Shown one piece after another: positions 17,735 to 26,343 of a stretch of 64,000 nt of DNA. Origin of the DNA: Stieleria sedimenti (GTDB taxonomy: Bacteria; Planctomycetota; Planctomycetia; Pirellulales; Pirellulaceae); the NCBI RefSeq assembly GCF_025060895.1, contig NZ_JANZKV010000087.1, forward strand, positions 1-64,000, read 5' to 3'. Each line of letters begins with the position of its first letter. The first letter of the stretch is position 1. The notes beneath the pieces were generated by a model that saw only the letters and a program-made list of their open reading frames with translations, did not search any database and was not told the origin of the DNA. The position numbers and the translations under genes were made by a program.

Positions 17735-19369
17735 TCAGCGGCGTAGCTCAATTCCCAGGCTCTTGATTCGAGACGCGAGCGTGGTCGGTTTCATGCCGAG
17801 CAACTCCGCAGCGCCACCGGCTCCAGATACCTTGCCCTTGGATTGTGACAGGGCGCGGCGAATGTTGTTGGTTTCCAATTCACGCAGTTCTGCGGCTGTT
17901 ATCACGCGTTCGTCCTCGACGGGCTCGGTCGCACCGGTAACCTCGGTCGCGCCAACGGATGGGCGGTCGCTTGCGGATCGACCGGTGTCAAGCTGGAATC
18001 GTAACCGTCCGGCTTTGGACGTGATCATGGCGCGTTCGAGGACGTGCTGGAATTCGCGAACGTTGCCGGGCCAGTCGTAACGCTGTAAATCATGCACGTT
18101 TGCCTTGGTCAGCCGGGGTGTCGGACGGCCGAGCTTGCGGGCGAGCTGTGTGAGAAGGTGTTCGGCGAGCAGCGGAATGTCCTCCTTGCGTTGGCTGAGC
18201 GGTGGCAACTCGACCGGAAAGACGCTGAGGCGATAGTAGAGATCACTGCGGAATCGGCCGGCATCGCTTTCCGCTTTCAAGTCGCGATTGGTGGCCGCGA
18301 TGATCCGCACGTTGACGCGGCGTGTCTGCTCTTCGCCGACTCTCTCCAGCTCGGATTCTTGAAGCACCCTCAGTAACTTGCTCTGCAGATCAAGTGGAAT
18401 CTCACCGATTTCGTCCAGGAACAACGTGCCCCCATCGGCCAATTCGAAACGTCCGATGCGATCACGCACCGCGCCGGTAAAGCTGCCTTTGGTGTGACCG
18501 AAGAACTCGCTGTCGTACAGCTCGCGCGGGATCGCAGCGCAGTTGACCTTGATCAGCGGTCGATCGCTGCGTGTCGAACGCCGATGAATTTCACGGGCGA
18601 CCAGCTCCTTGCCGGTGCCGCTTTGGCCGGTGACCAAAACCGTTGAATCGGTCGGCGCGACGAGCTCGATCTGCTCGGCGACTTTTTGCAGCGCCGCACT
18701 TTTGCCCACCATGTCACCAAACGCGTTTCTCGTCCGCACTTCCTCTTGCAGATAGTCGTTCTCCATTTCCAAGCGGCGGCGCAAGGATTCGATCTCCTCC
18801 CATGCCGACGCATTGGCGAGCGAAGCCGCCGCGTGGTTGGCGATCGTACGCAGCCAGTCCAGGTCTTCGTCGTTGATCGTGGTGCGACTAAACACGGCCA
18901 GTACCCCGAGCACTTCACCGCGGTAAACCAACGGTTGGCCACCGAAACCGCGAATGCCTTCCGCTTTGGCCCAGTCCGGGTGAACCAGCCAATCCGGCTT
19001 GCCGGCCAGATTGCCGACTTCCAATGGTTCGCCCGTCGCCGCGATCCGCCCCACTTTGCGGACCCCGATCGGGAACCGTCGAAACTGGCCATCGGTGCGC
19101 GACAGGTCGCGGTTTGGGTCCACCGCCGACGCACCGCCGCTGGCCACCAAATGCAGACACCTGGTTTGGTCGGGGCACTCCCGCCGCAGCGGGCACGATT
19201 CGCAGCCGGCTCCTGGCCGTATGAGCCAAATTCTCACCAACGCCACCGCCGGCGACGCGGCAATGTGATTGACGATTAACTTCAGCGCATCGTTGACCTG
19301 CAGCCGCTGGGCCATCTCCAGCAGCAGCGTCTTGGGCTGATCAATCAGGGGTGACTTTTCGCCGAGCAT
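17735..19369 (-). CDS. Sigma-54-dependent activator with Cys-rich GAF domain
   Basis: A 544-residue enhancer-binding protein. Residues ~10-190 form a GAF sensor domain that carries four clustered cysteines (Cys56, 59, 65, 71; spacing Cx2Cx5Cx5C). The AAA+ domain has Walker A GQSGTGKE (248-255), the sigma-54 contact loop as GSFTGA (295-300, a variant of GAFTGA) and Walker [14 protein letters not shown] Fis-type helix-turn-helix ends the protein (~498-544, [40 protein letters not shown]). ATG 19369 is preferred to a TTG two codons upstream. It is divergent from the AhpD-like gene, which is its likely target; the signal may be redox or nitrogen oxides. Confidence 0.92.
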   Translation of the reverse strand: MLGEKSPLIDQPKTLLLEMAQRLQVNDALKLIVNHIAASPAVALVRIWLIRPGAGCESCPLRRECPDQTRCLHLVASGGASAVDPNRDLSRTDGQFRRFPIGVRKVGRIAATGEPLEVGNLAGKPDWLVHPDWAKAEGIRGFGGQPLVYRGEVLGVLAVFSRTTINDEDLDWLRTIANHAAASLANASAWEEIESLRRRLEMENDYLQEEVRTRNAFGDMVGKSAALQKVAEQIELVAPTDSTVLVTGQSGTGKELVAREIHRRSTRSDRPLIKVNCAAIPRELYDSEFFGHTKGSFTGAVRDRIGRFELADGGTLFLDEIGEIPLDLQSKLLRVLQESELERVGEEQTRRVNVRIIAATNRDLKAESDAGRFRSDLYYRLSVFPVELPPLSQRKEDIPLLAEHLLTQLARKLGRPTPRLTKANVHDLQRYDWPGNVREFQHVLERAMITSKAGRLRFQLDTGRSASDRPSVGATEVTGATEPVEDERVITAAELRELETNNIRRALSQSKGKVSGAGGAAELLGMKPTTLASRIKSLGIELRR

Positions 19370-19408
19370 CCGCAAAACATATGCGAAAATTCGTGAACGG
19401 CAAGCGAA

Positions 19409-19428
19409 ATGTCGTAAATCTACGATAT
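19409..19428. promoter_or_regulatory. Palindromic site, candidate activator binding site
   Basis: ATGTCGTAAATCTACGATAT is a palindrome (7 of 8 positions per arm) around AATC. It lies between the divergent sigma-54 activator and AhpD-like genes, about 80-100 bases upstream of the candidate -24/-12 element, the usual distance for an enhancer-type site. The link to the activator is inference. Confidence 0.45.
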
Positions 19429-19503
19429 CTCGGTGTCTTCGGTTTGCCCGCTGGGCTTCTGTAAGTGCCCTTTAGTATTGCAGTTACGGATTCCCAGGTG
19501 TTT

Positions 19504-19519
19504 TGGCCCGGGGCGTGCG
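19504..19519 (+). promoter_or_regulatory. Candidate sigma-54 (-24/-12) promoter
   Basis: TGGCCCGGGGCGTGCG has the invariant GG (19505-19506) and GC (19517-19518) exactly ten bases apart, as in TGGCAC-N5-TTGC; the TT before GC is GT here. It lies 72 bases before the start codon of the AhpD-like gene and downstream of the palindromic site at 19409. Confidence 0.45.
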
Positions 19520-19590
19520 ATAGGGGGGCGCGACGAGCAGTGACTTCCACTGCTTGCAGTTCAGAACCCCTTTGTATGAGGACAGTCGTG

Positions 19591-20175
19591 ATGACCCGAA
19601 TCAGCCCCATCAACCCTGCAACCGCAACCGGCACCGCCCGAGAACTGCTCAACGGCGTCGAGTCCAAATTGGGCATGATCCCGAACATGATGTCGACGAT
19701 GGCCAACTCTCCGGCCGTCTTGGACGCGTACCTGAAATTCAGCGGCGCGCTCGCCGCAGGCGGACTGTCGGCCAAAGATCGCGAGCGCATCGCGTTGGCC
19801 GTCGGGCAAGCCAATCGATGTGACTATTGTCTGAGCGCTCACACGGCGATCGGCAAGATGGTCGGACTGTCGGCCGAGCAGATCCGTGATGCCCGGTCGG
19901 CGACCGACGCCGATGCAAAGTCCGATGCGATCGTGAAGTTCGCGGCACAGCTTGTTGAAAAACGCGGTTGGGTTTCTGACGACGAAGTCGCCGCGGCCCG
20001 GCGTGCCGGTTTGGGCGACAGCGAGATCGCCGAAGTCGTGGCCAACACGGCGTTGAATCTGTTGACCAACTACTTCAACCACGTCGCGGAAACGGACAAC
20101 GATTTCCCGCCTGCCGAGCCGATCGACTCACCGGCCTCCTGTGGCTGCCACAGCGACACCTGCGGCGTGGCCTGA
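19591..20175 (+). CDS. AhpD-like carboxymuconolactone decarboxylase family peroxidase
   Basis: A 194-residue alkyl hydroperoxidase/carboxymuconolactone decarboxylase-family protein. The catalytic motif CDYCLSAH (Cys77, Cys80, His84) gives the CxxCxxxH signature of peroxide-reducing members. It sits within the conserved helical region (KDRERIALAVGQANRCDYCLSAHTAIGKMVGLS...). The C-terminus adds a Cys-rich tail, SCGCHSDTCG, that could bind metal or take part in disulphide relay. ATG 19591 (MTRISPINPATA) is chosen over ATG 19576 by the usual family start. It is preceded by a candidate sigma-54 promoter and is divergent from the sigma-54 activator. Confidence 0.88.
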   Translation: MTRISPINPATATGTARELLNGVESKLGMIPNMMSTMANSPAVLDAYLKFSGALAAGGLSAKDRERIALAVGQANRCDYCLSAHTAIGKMVGLSAEQIRDARSATDADAKSDAIVKFAAQLVEKRGWVSDDEVAAARRAGLGDSEIAEVVANTALNLLTNYFNHVAETDNDFPPAEPIDSPASCGCHSDTCGVA

Positions 20176-20226
20176 TCAACGCCGCAGCCGATCACCGTAG
20201 CTAACATCTCGTTTAGAGGAGGTTTG

Positions 20227-20346
20227 ATGCGACGGTGCGAAGCCAGCATCAACGACGGCGCGATCGACCAATCGGATCGCAAGTTCCACCGGCCCCTCGG
20301 TCCCCGCCCTGCGGATCATCCCGGTTTGGGAGAGTTCGTCAGATAG
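20227..20346 (+). CDS. Possible 39-residue small ORF with strong ribosome binding site
   Basis: ATG 20227 is preceded by AGAGGAGG (20215-20222), four bases before the start. The frame ([20 protein letters not shown]...) ends in TAG at 20344. It is not recognised, has no helix or signal peptide, and lies in the otherwise gene-free 20176-20506 stretch. It could be chance. Confidence 0.2.
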   Translation: MRRCEASINDGAIDQSDRKFHRPLGPRPADHPGLGEFVR

Positions 20347-20436
20347 GCGGGGTTTGATTCCCGAGTCGCTGGCCCGCTAGGTAAGACGTTCACGCCGATT
20401 CAAGTCACCGTCATGCGCGTTGCCGCGACCAGCAGA

Positions 20437-20471
20437 AGGCTGCTTTCGATCTTTCGGAAGCAGCCTGTTTT
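20437..20471. terminator. Hairpin terminator, possibly bidirectional
   Basis: AGGCTGCTT (20437-20445) pairs with AAGCAGCCT (20458-20466) around a 12-base loop, followed by GTTTTG. It separates the AhpD-like gene from the convergent secreted coiled-coil gene. Confidence 0.6.
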
Positions 20472-20506
20472 GATTCAGCGTTGTCCGAGCGATCGTTCCC
20501 ACCGGG

Positions 20507-21094
20507 TCAATTCGCCGGAATGAAACCTCGAATGGGTTCGAGTCTTGAAAGTCGTTGATCGAGTGAAAGAATTTCGTCTCCCAAACGATCGACCTTGGCG
20601 TCGAGGGATTGGAGCATCGTGGTGAAATACTGTGGATTCTTCAGCAACACAAGCGATAGCTGTGCCAACTCGTACTTCAGTTTCAAACGTTCCAATTCAA
20701 GTTCATTCACCATTCCGTTGTCGTGTAGCTTTCTTCCATTCTCGAATTTGAGTTTTGCCAAACGGATTTTTTCTTCGGCATTACGAAGCCGAATACGTTC
20801 GCTTCCACCAACGGTCGCCAACTCCGCCTCTTGAAACCGTTGCTCGGCGATCGCCACGTCGGAATGCAACCGCTCAATCACAAGTTGCGCAATCGTTCCT
20901 GGGGACTCTCTGTTGATCTCCATCGCAGAGAGCAGCTCAACTTTCGCCAGCGCCAACTGCGTTTTGGCGTGTTTGACATTTAAGTCGTGCCATGAAGGCT
21001 CGGTCGGCGCGGTCTGGTTTTCTTGGCAAACCGATGGATTGGCCAACACGACCAGTAAGCAAAACGCGAATCCGACCGCATTGGAATGTGACAT
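20507..21094 (-). CDS. Secreted coiled-coil hypothetical protein
   Basis: A 195-residue exported protein. Starting at ATG 21094 gives a signal peptide (MSHSNAVGFAFCLLVVLANP..., cleavage near residue 24). The mature protein is almost all helical with heptad character (~40-180: LNVKHAKTQLALAKVELLSAMEINRE... and VDRLGDEILSLDQRLSRLE). The arrangement resembles half of an outer-membrane efflux/adaptor-like helical hairpin, but no family is clear. The reading frame is open into the decayed GDSL hydrolase upstream, with no stop between; the ATG before the signal peptide marks the true start. Confidence 0.6.
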   Translation of the reverse strand: MSHSNAVGFAFCLLVVLANPSVCQENQTAPTEPSWHDLNVKHAKTQLALAKVELLSAMEINRESPGTIAQLVIERLHSDVAIAEQRFQEAELATVGGSERIRLRNAEEKIRLAKLKFENGRKLHDNGMVNELELERLKLKYELAQLSLVLLKNPQYFTTMLQSLDAKVDRLGDEILSLDQRLSRLEPIRGFIPAN

Positions 21095-21216
21095 TGCTCC
21101 ACCCACAGTTGTGCGAATTCGCCCACTCTTTCCTTGGTGGCGATGCGCTGATGACTTTCGTTTCCTCGTCCGGGTCAACTGCAAAGCTCGCGCCGCAGTG
21201 TCCGTGCTCGTCATCA

Positions 21217-21709
21217 GACTCGCGGAGAAAAACGCTTGAGCCATCAATTGGTGCCCGAGTGGAGTGGGATGGACACCGTCGCCGGCCAGCATCTTGGGCT
21301 CAGTTCCTTCGGCGACCGCATCGTCGAACATGGTTTGAAAGGGTACCCAGACTGCTCCTGCGTTGTTGGCGACGGCTTCGGCATACTTGCGGCGGACGTC
21401 GAACTCTGGGAACCATTTGTCACGGTTTTCCTAGACCGTACCGCTCATCAAAACGAACGGCTCACAGATCACGAATGTCGTCGTCGGAAGGGCGTTTCGC
21501 GTACGCTCCAGCAACGCGGCAAACCCATCGCGATACGTTTCCGACGTTCCGTCGTAACGGCCGTTGAGCATGTGCCAGATGTCGTTGACTCCGATCAGGA
21601 TGCTGAGAATCTTGGGTTGAACGTCGACACAGTCTTGTTGCCAGCGACGGCTCCACGCCCACGTCACCCGACCGTGCCGCAGAGTTAAATCGATCCCGCG
21701 CCGGTTATC
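21217..21709 (-). pseudogene. Decayed SGNH/GDSL-type hydrolase
   Basis: Fragments of a GDSL/SGNH esterase of the rhamnogalacturonan acetylesterase-like group. RRWQQDCVDVQPKILSILIGVNDIW and FAALLERTRNALPTTTFVICEPFVL are followed by an in-frame TAG (21431-21433). The same frame then continues with ENRDKWFPEFDVRRKYAEAVA and the catalytic C-terminal block DGVHPTPLGHQLMAQAFF. The N-terminal GDS nucleophile block is missing: upstream sequence up to the tRNA has no match. So the gene is both truncated and interrupted. It lies next to tRNA-Asp, which may have been a recombination point. Confidence 0.7.
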
Positions 21710-21900
21710 ATCTCGCCCCAAACGGCATTTCCGTAACCCGTTGCCGTTCACCTCGAGCGGGCGCGTTTGCAGGGGAAGGAAGGTCGAATCGTTGCCGCAG
21801 AGCGGCCGGACGGCGAACGCATTGAGTTTCGCTGGTCATTTCGGGAGCATTGTCCGCCGACAAAGGGACGCACTCGTGAAGCCACCGAGCCTTTCGCTGC

Positions 21901-21930
21901 AAAAAAAAACGCCCGGTGAAACACCGGGCG
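21901..21930 (-). terminator. Terminator of tRNA-Asp
   Basis: On the minus strand, perfect stem CGCCCGGTG/CACCGGGCG around TTT, followed by nine T residues, ten bases downstream of the tRNA 3' end. Confidence 0.9.
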
Positions 21931-21940
21931 ATTTGCGAAG

Positions 21941-22014
21941 CGACGCGGACGGGACTCGAACCCGCAACCTCCGGATCGACAGTCCGGGGCTCTAACCAAT
22001 TGAGCTACCGCGCC
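21941..22014 (-). tRNA. tRNA-Asp (GTC)
   Basis: A 74-nt cloverleaf on the minus strand beginning GGCGCGGTAGCTCAATTGGT. The anticodon stem CCGGA/TCCGG encloses loop CTGTCGA, anticodon GTC, so aspartate. The T-arm is GCGGG-TTCGAGT-CCCGT. The acceptor stem is GGCGCGG with CCGCGTC and discriminator G. CCA is not encoded. A perfect terminator follows. Confidence 0.95.
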
Positions 22015-22327
22015 GAAGTTTGGCTCGCAAAATCTTGCGTCCCATCCTTCGTGGATGCGGGATTATATCGATGGTCGATCCCGCCGCAAGACCATGCTTC
22101 GGCTCATTTGCCGATCTTTCTTTAACCTTCTGGGTCGGATTGTTTTGGCTGGTCGTATTTTGCCTAAAAAACCACGTTCGGGACCATTCGGATTCCTGCC
22201 CAGCGGCGAAATTTTGGCCGTCGACGCGATGTGGAGACCTAGCATTTTTACGGTGGATTGCGTGCCGAGTCGCGAAAATCCATGTGTCGTTTTCGTTTGC
22301 CCGTTCCTTTGCCCCAAAATCGTCGCC
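22015..22327. other. Intergenic region between tRNA-Asp and small membrane protein
   Basis: About 310 bases with no convincing frame. Longer open frames run through it (for example the upstream extension of the next gene from 22055), but they lack coding composition and a ribosome binding site. Confidence 0.35.
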
Positions 22328-22504
22328 ATGTTTTTTAGCGTTCACCCGCCTGTTCTGGCCTCCGTCAGCGACTTCATCCGAGACGTCGGCAACGAATTGA
22401 CCACGTATTCGAGCCAAATGACCACCACGCACTGGGGAATTGTCGCCGGATGCGCCGTCGCTTTCGGCTTTTTGTGCTTGAAGGGTAGCGGTGTAAACCG
22501 ATAA
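22328..22504 (+). CDS. Small membrane protein
   Basis: A 58-residue protein from ATG 22328. An amphipathic N-terminal half (PPVLASVSDFIRDVGNELTTYSSQMTTTHW) is followed by one membrane helix (GIVAGCAVAFGFLCLKG). The in-frame extension upstream to 22055 looks non-coding. No family is recognised and no partner is clear; the next gene starts 112 bases further on. Confidence 0.45.
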   Translation: MFFSVHPPVLASVSDFIRDVGNELTTYSSQMTTTHWGIVAGCAVAFGFLCLKGSGVNR

Positions 22505-22616
22505 CAGCTTGGCAACGTAGAATCACGAGAGATCTTGAGTCATTTGTTGGGACCGACTGTCGACCGGTCCGGTCGGCCCACCACCCGGCGAGCCCTCTTC
22601 GCACGGAGAACTGGAA

Positions 22617-22943
22617 ATGCCACTTTTTGAAATAGAAACCAATTCCCATATCATCATCACCTGGGCAGAGAACGAAGATGCCGCTCGTGAGGTGGTCCAT
22701 GACGCCTATCCCCACGACGAGGTTGTCCGGCTGACCAAACGTCCTCGCGACACCTGGGTGATCAGCAAGGGCGCGTTGGGATTGACCAACACCACGCTGG
22801 ATCCGTGCATGGTCGCCCGCGAATGCCTGAATCGATCGGCCGGTGACAAGGTCAATGCGATTCGTTTGTATCGGATGGAAACCGGCAGCGACCTCGATCA
22901 GGCTCGCAAAATGATCGAATCGAACATGGTCATGGGTTGGTAG
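22617..22943 (+). CDS. Small protein with ribosomal L7/L12 C-terminal-like segment
   Basis: A 108-residue soluble protein. The GGAGAA sequence upstream of ATG 22617 is a fair ribosome binding site. Residues 1-45 (MPLFEIETNSHIIITWAENEDAAREVVHDAYPHDEVVRLTKRP) predict a beta-alpha-beta unit. The C-terminus NAIRLYRMETGSDLDQARKMIESN (~80-103) matches the pattern of the L7/L12 C-terminal helix pair (IRxxRxxTGxxLxxARxxIE). The segment is used by other small proteins as well, so a ribosomal role is not implied. It is convergent with the PfkB kinase gene, ending inside its last codons. Confidence 0.6.
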   Translation: MPLFEIETNSHIIITWAENEDAAREVVHDAYPHDEVVRLTKRPRDTWVISKGALGLTNTTLDPCMVARECLNRSAGDKVNAIRLYRMETGSDLDQARKMIESNMVMGW

Positions 22944-23844
22944 CGAACGCCAAGCCACCAAGGCGTCGGGCATTCTCTGACGCCACCCGCGCAGCAAGTT
23001 CCGCTGCTCGGCGTATTCCTTGCCCCCTTGCGTAGCCGTGCAGGAACGCGCCGTGAAAGGTGTCACCGCAGCCCGTTGTGTCGATCGCCAATTCTGGTGA
23101 AACCGCCGGCCGGTGAAAACTCGCTCCGTCTCGCGCGACCCAATCACTTCCCGCCGGTCCGTCGGTGACTGCGACGATCTCGCAATCGAACTCCTCCATC
23201 AGTGATTCAGCCAACTCCATTGCAGGGAGTCGGCGCAGGCAGTCGGCTTGCGACCGGACATGCGAGTCGGCAAACTGCCGCGCAAGAATCGCGAAATCGG
23301 CGGCGCGGAGCATCGGCAGAATCTCCGGGCGATAGCGATACGCCCCACCGTCGAACGAGATCTTGACTCCACATTCTTTGGCGACGCGAATCGCCCGCAG
23401 GCAAATCTCGCCATGCCGTCCATTGAAATGCAAGATCTTGGCTTGCGAAATGAGCTGCTCGATTTGCGGCGTCCACCGCAACCGTTCACACGCTGAGCCG
23501 GGCGAAAAGACGATCGTTCGCTCGGCGGATCGTCTATCGGACCAGATCGACGCGGCCGAACTGGTCAACCCGGCGTGCCGGGCGATCGCTTGCGTGTCAA
23601 CGCCCTCGGCGCTGAGCGTCTGGAAAATTCGAATTCCCGCGGGGTCATCGCCAACGGAATCAATCAGCGCGGTTTTCGAACCCAGTCGTGCTGCGGTCGC
23701 CATCGCGACGGTGATGCCACCCCCGATGCCTTCGAGGTGCCGCTCGGCCTGGACCACCGAGCCGGGTTGCGGCAGCGAATCGACCAGCATCAGGCTGTCC
23801 CAAACGGAGACGCCGATACCGACGATGTCCATTCGGTGACTCAT
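22930..23844 (-). CDS. PfkB-family sugar kinase
   Basis: A 304-residue ribokinase/PfkB-family kinase. The substrate-binding N-terminus GGGITVAMATAARLGSKTALIDSVGDDPAG (~38-66) and the C-terminal signature DTTGCGDTFHGAFLHGYARG (~253-272), with the catalytic Asp of GCGD, are intact. ATG 23844 is taken because it overlaps the stop of the upstream Gfo/Idh/MocA gene as ATGA, showing translational coupling. The two genes probably act in one carbohydrate pathway; the sugar is unknown. Confidence 0.9.
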   Translation of the reverse strand: MSHRMDIVGIGVSVWDSLMLVDSLPQPGSVVQAERHLEGIGGGITVAMATAARLGSKTALIDSVGDDPAGIRIFQTLSAEGVDTQAIARHAGLTSSAASIWSDRRSAERTIVFSPGSACERLRWTPQIEQLISQAKILHFNGRHGEICLRAIRVAKECGVKISFDGGAYRYRPEILPMLRAADFAILARQFADSHVRSQADCLRRLPAMELAESLMEEFDCEIVAVTDGPAGSDWVARDGASFHRPAVSPELAIDTTGCGDTFHGAFLHGYARGQGIRRAAELAARVASENARRLGGLAFATNP

Positions 23845-24875
23845 CCTTGGTCGATCATTTCTTTCGCACCGCTGGCGACCGAGGCCGACGCGGCCAAACA
23901 CATCGCCACCGACCAGCGCCCGTCTTGGGCGGTGCAATGCAGCGGGTGCCCGGTTTGAATCGCCTCGGCGACACGGACGATCTGGTCTTCCAACTCGAAC
24001 AGCTCTCCGGTCGGCTTTTCGATCGGCACGTCGACGACTTCGTTGCCGTCAAAGGCGCGCAACTTGAACGTCGGGTGTCGAGTCCGATCCATCGCCCCGC
24101 TCCAGGACGCCCACAAGGCGCCTTTGCTGCCGGTGACCTTGGCGGTTTGGTGGTGTTCGAACGCGCTGAGCGTTTGCGAGACGACGGCGTAGGCGTCGCC
24201 GGCAAAGTGCATGATCGCACTGAAGTTGTCTTGCAACTCGGGACGCTCCGGGTCTCGGGAATTGGCCGTCGCATAGACCGACTGGGGCATGCCGGCCGTT
24301 TCCAGGTACCAGCGTGCGAGATCGAAGAAGTGGATCGGTTCTTCCAAAATCCAGTTCCCGACTCGATTGATGTCGTAGCGCCAACCGCCGGCACCCTGAC
24401 GATACGGGTTTCTGGAGAGTTCGACCAGACAATACTGCGGCGTGCCGATGAACCCGTCTTCGATCATCTCTTTGACCTTGCCCCACATCGACGACAGTCG
24501 CAGCTCGTGACCGACGCACAGCAATCGATCGTGCGTTTCGGCCGATGCGATCATCGAGTCGCATTGGTCCAGGTTGATGCCCATCGGTTTTTCGAGCAAC
24601 AGATGCTTGCCCGACTGGAGCACCGCCGTGGCGACTTCGTGGTGCAGATAGCTGGGGACGACGACGTCAATCACGTCTAAGTCGTCGCGTGCGAGCAGGG
24701 CGTGATAGTCCGTCGTGACGAAGGCGTCGGGATACGCTTGAGACGCATCGGAAGCCGTCGCAACACTGTGGGCTGCGATTCCGATCAGCTCGGCGTTGTG
24801 TGCTTTGCTGATCGCATCGGCGTGGTGTTTTCCCCAGGCGCCGAAACCGATCAATCCATATCGAACCAAATTCAT
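23841..24875 (-). CDS. Gfo/Idh/MocA-family oxidoreductase
   Basis: A 344-residue NAD(P)-dependent sugar or cyclitol oxidoreductase. The Rossmann motif is GLIGFGAWGKHHADAI (~7-22). LLEKPMGINLDQCDSM (~93-108) contains the EKP catalytic motif of the family, and the substrate-domain lysine/His region WRYDINRVGNWILEEPIHFFDLARWYL (~163-189) has the HxxDxxRW pattern. There is no signal peptide, so it is cytosolic. Its stop overlaps the kinase start by four bases. Confidence 0.92.
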   Translation of the reverse strand: MNLVRYGLIGFGAWGKHHADAISKAHNAELIGIAAHSVATASDASQAYPDAFVTTDYHALLARDDLDVIDVVVPSYLHHEVATAVLQSGKHLLLEKPMGINLDQCDSMIASAETHDRLLCVGHELRLSSMWGKVKEMIEDGFIGTPQYCLVELSRNPYRQGAGGWRYDINRVGNWILEEPIHFFDLARWYLETAGMPQSVYATANSRDPERPELQDNFSAIMHFAGDAYAVVSQTLSAFEHHQTAKVTGSKGALWASWSGAMDRTRHPTFKLRAFDGNEVVDVPIEKPTGELFELEDQIVRVAEAIQTGHPLHCTAQDGRWSVAMCLAASASVASGAKEMIDQG

Positions 24876-24956
24876 TGTGTGTTTGAAAAAGTGAGGAAAG
24901 GCATTGGAAGGAAGGAGATCGACGCGGCCGGAGGTTTGTGGTGGAGGTCGAGGAAG

Positions 24957-26276
24957 TCAGACGGAATCAATTTCGTAACCGGAGCGATACTCTCGCGACA
25001 TCAACCCGTTTGCCTCTTCGTCGCTTACAACACGTTCCGATTCGGCGTCCCACTGAACGGTGCGGCCCAACCGCAAGGCCAAATTGGCGAGGTGGCAGGT
25101 CGTCAACACGCGGTGGTGTGTCGCGATATCGGAAATCGGCACGTCACGCGTCTTCAAGCAATCGACGAAGTCTCGCATGTGCGAGGTCGGTTGCCTACCT
25201 CGATACAACTTCGTCATCGCATCGTCGTCGAGTGGTTGATCTTTCAACGCGTTGACCGGGATGCCTTCCAGCGTTCCCCGATTGACGAAGAAACGTCCGC
25301 GGTCCCCTTCAAAGGTGATTCCATTCCGCGTTGAATCGATCAGCATTTCGATGCCGCCGGCAAAGTTGCACGTCACCGAAAACTCGATGGGAGTGTTGTA
25401 CATGTCACTTCGGGTCGGCCTTCCGCCCCGCAGCGGCTGATTCATCGTCGCGGTTCCGCCGACCGAGATCGGTCCACCGTGTTCTTGGCCGATCGCCCAT
25501 TGTGCGATGTCGACGTGATGGGCTCCCCAGTCGCACAGCTGGCCGCCGGCGTATTCGAACCACCAACGAAACGTGCGATGGGTCCGTTGGGGGATGTAAT
25601 CGGTCAGCGGTGCGGGGCCGAGCCAGCGTTCCCAATCGAGCGTCTTGGGTGGCGTGGCGGTGGCGAACGGGCCACCCTTCCATCCGGGGCCGAGTCCGAT
25701 ATGGATGCGTCGGAGATTGCCGACGCGGCCGTCACGAACCATCGCGATCGCTTTCAGAAATCGCTGGTCGTATTCGGTCCGTTGCTGCGTCCCGACCTGG
25801 AACACTCGGCCGGTTTCTTGCGCGACCGCACGTAACCACTGGCCTTCTTGGATCGTCACGGCGACGGGTTTTTCGCAGTACACGTCTTTGCCCGCCCGCA
25901 TCGCTTCGATGGCAATTTTGGCGTGCCAGTGATCCGGGGTGGCGATCAACACCGCGTCGATCGATGGGGTATCCAGGACGCGGCGGTAGTCGTCCACCAT
26001 CGCCGCTTTGCCGCCGCAGATTTTTTGGTTGGCAAAGTCGGCGGCCACCGAATCGAGTTCGCAGATCACGGGAATGTCGGCCAGTGAAGCGGCTTGGGTG
26101 CCGATCGCAATGCCGCGGCCTTGCCGTTTGGTTTCCGGTTGCCAGCCGGCGCCGATCAGTCCGAACACCGGCCGATCGTTTTTCGACGCGATCGCGGTGC
26201 CCGTTTGATAGGCAACGGTGGTGGCCGCGATGCCGGACGCACAGCGTGCCAGAAAAGTTCGTCTGGTCGTTGACAT
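24957..26276 (-). CDS. Tat-exported Gfo/Idh/MocA-family oxidoreductase
   Basis: A 439-residue planctomycete-type secreted Gfo/Idh/MocA protein. A twin-arginine signal opens the protein (STTRRTFLARCASGIAATTVA, residues 2-22). The Rossmann motif is modified (GLIGAGWQPETKRQGRG, ~39-55), with an insert typical of the planctomycete group. VYCEKPVAVTIQEGQW (~132-147) carries the EKP motif, and WGAHHVDIAQWAIG (~253-266) the catalytic HxxDxxxW region. It would act in the periplasm on a sugar derivative with a tightly held cofactor. It precedes the cytosolic homologue and kinase by 82 bases on the same strand. Confidence 0.9.
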   Translation of the reverse strand: MSTTRRTFLARCASGIAATTVAYQTGTAIASKNDRPVFGLIGAGWQPETKRQGRGIAIGTQAASLADIPVICELDSVAADFANQKICGGKAAMVDDYRRVLDTPSIDAVLIATPDHWHAKIAIEAMRAGKDVYCEKPVAVTIQEGQWLRAVAQETGRVFQVGTQQRTEYDQRFLKAIAMVRDGRVGNLRRIHIGLGPGWKGGPFATATPPKTLDWERWLGPAPLTDYIPQRTHRTFRWWFEYAGGQLCDWGAHHVDIAQWAIGQEHGGPISVGGTATMNQPLRGGRPTRSDMYNTPIEFSVTCNFAGGIEMLIDSTRNGITFEGDRGRFFVNRGTLEGIPVNALKDQPLDDDAMTKLYRGRQPTSHMRDFVDCLKTRDVPISDIATHHRVLTTCHLANLALRLGRTVQWDAESERVVSDEEANGLMSREYRSGYEIDSV

Positions 26277-26343
26277 GGTGGATGGTGCTGGGGGGAGGGA
26301 GTGGTGGTGGAGTCAGCCTCCGGCTTGCGTTCCGAGGCCACGG

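Noticed and set aside
20290-20390. tRNA-like segment (GGGTTTGATTCCC resembling a T-arm)
   Set aside because: The stem does not pair well beyond four bases and no anticodon or acceptor stem could be built.
21331-21751. Frameshift in the GDSL hydrolase
   Set aside because: The blocks before and after the interruption are in the same frame (420 bases apart, a multiple of three); the lesion is a single TAG, not a shift.
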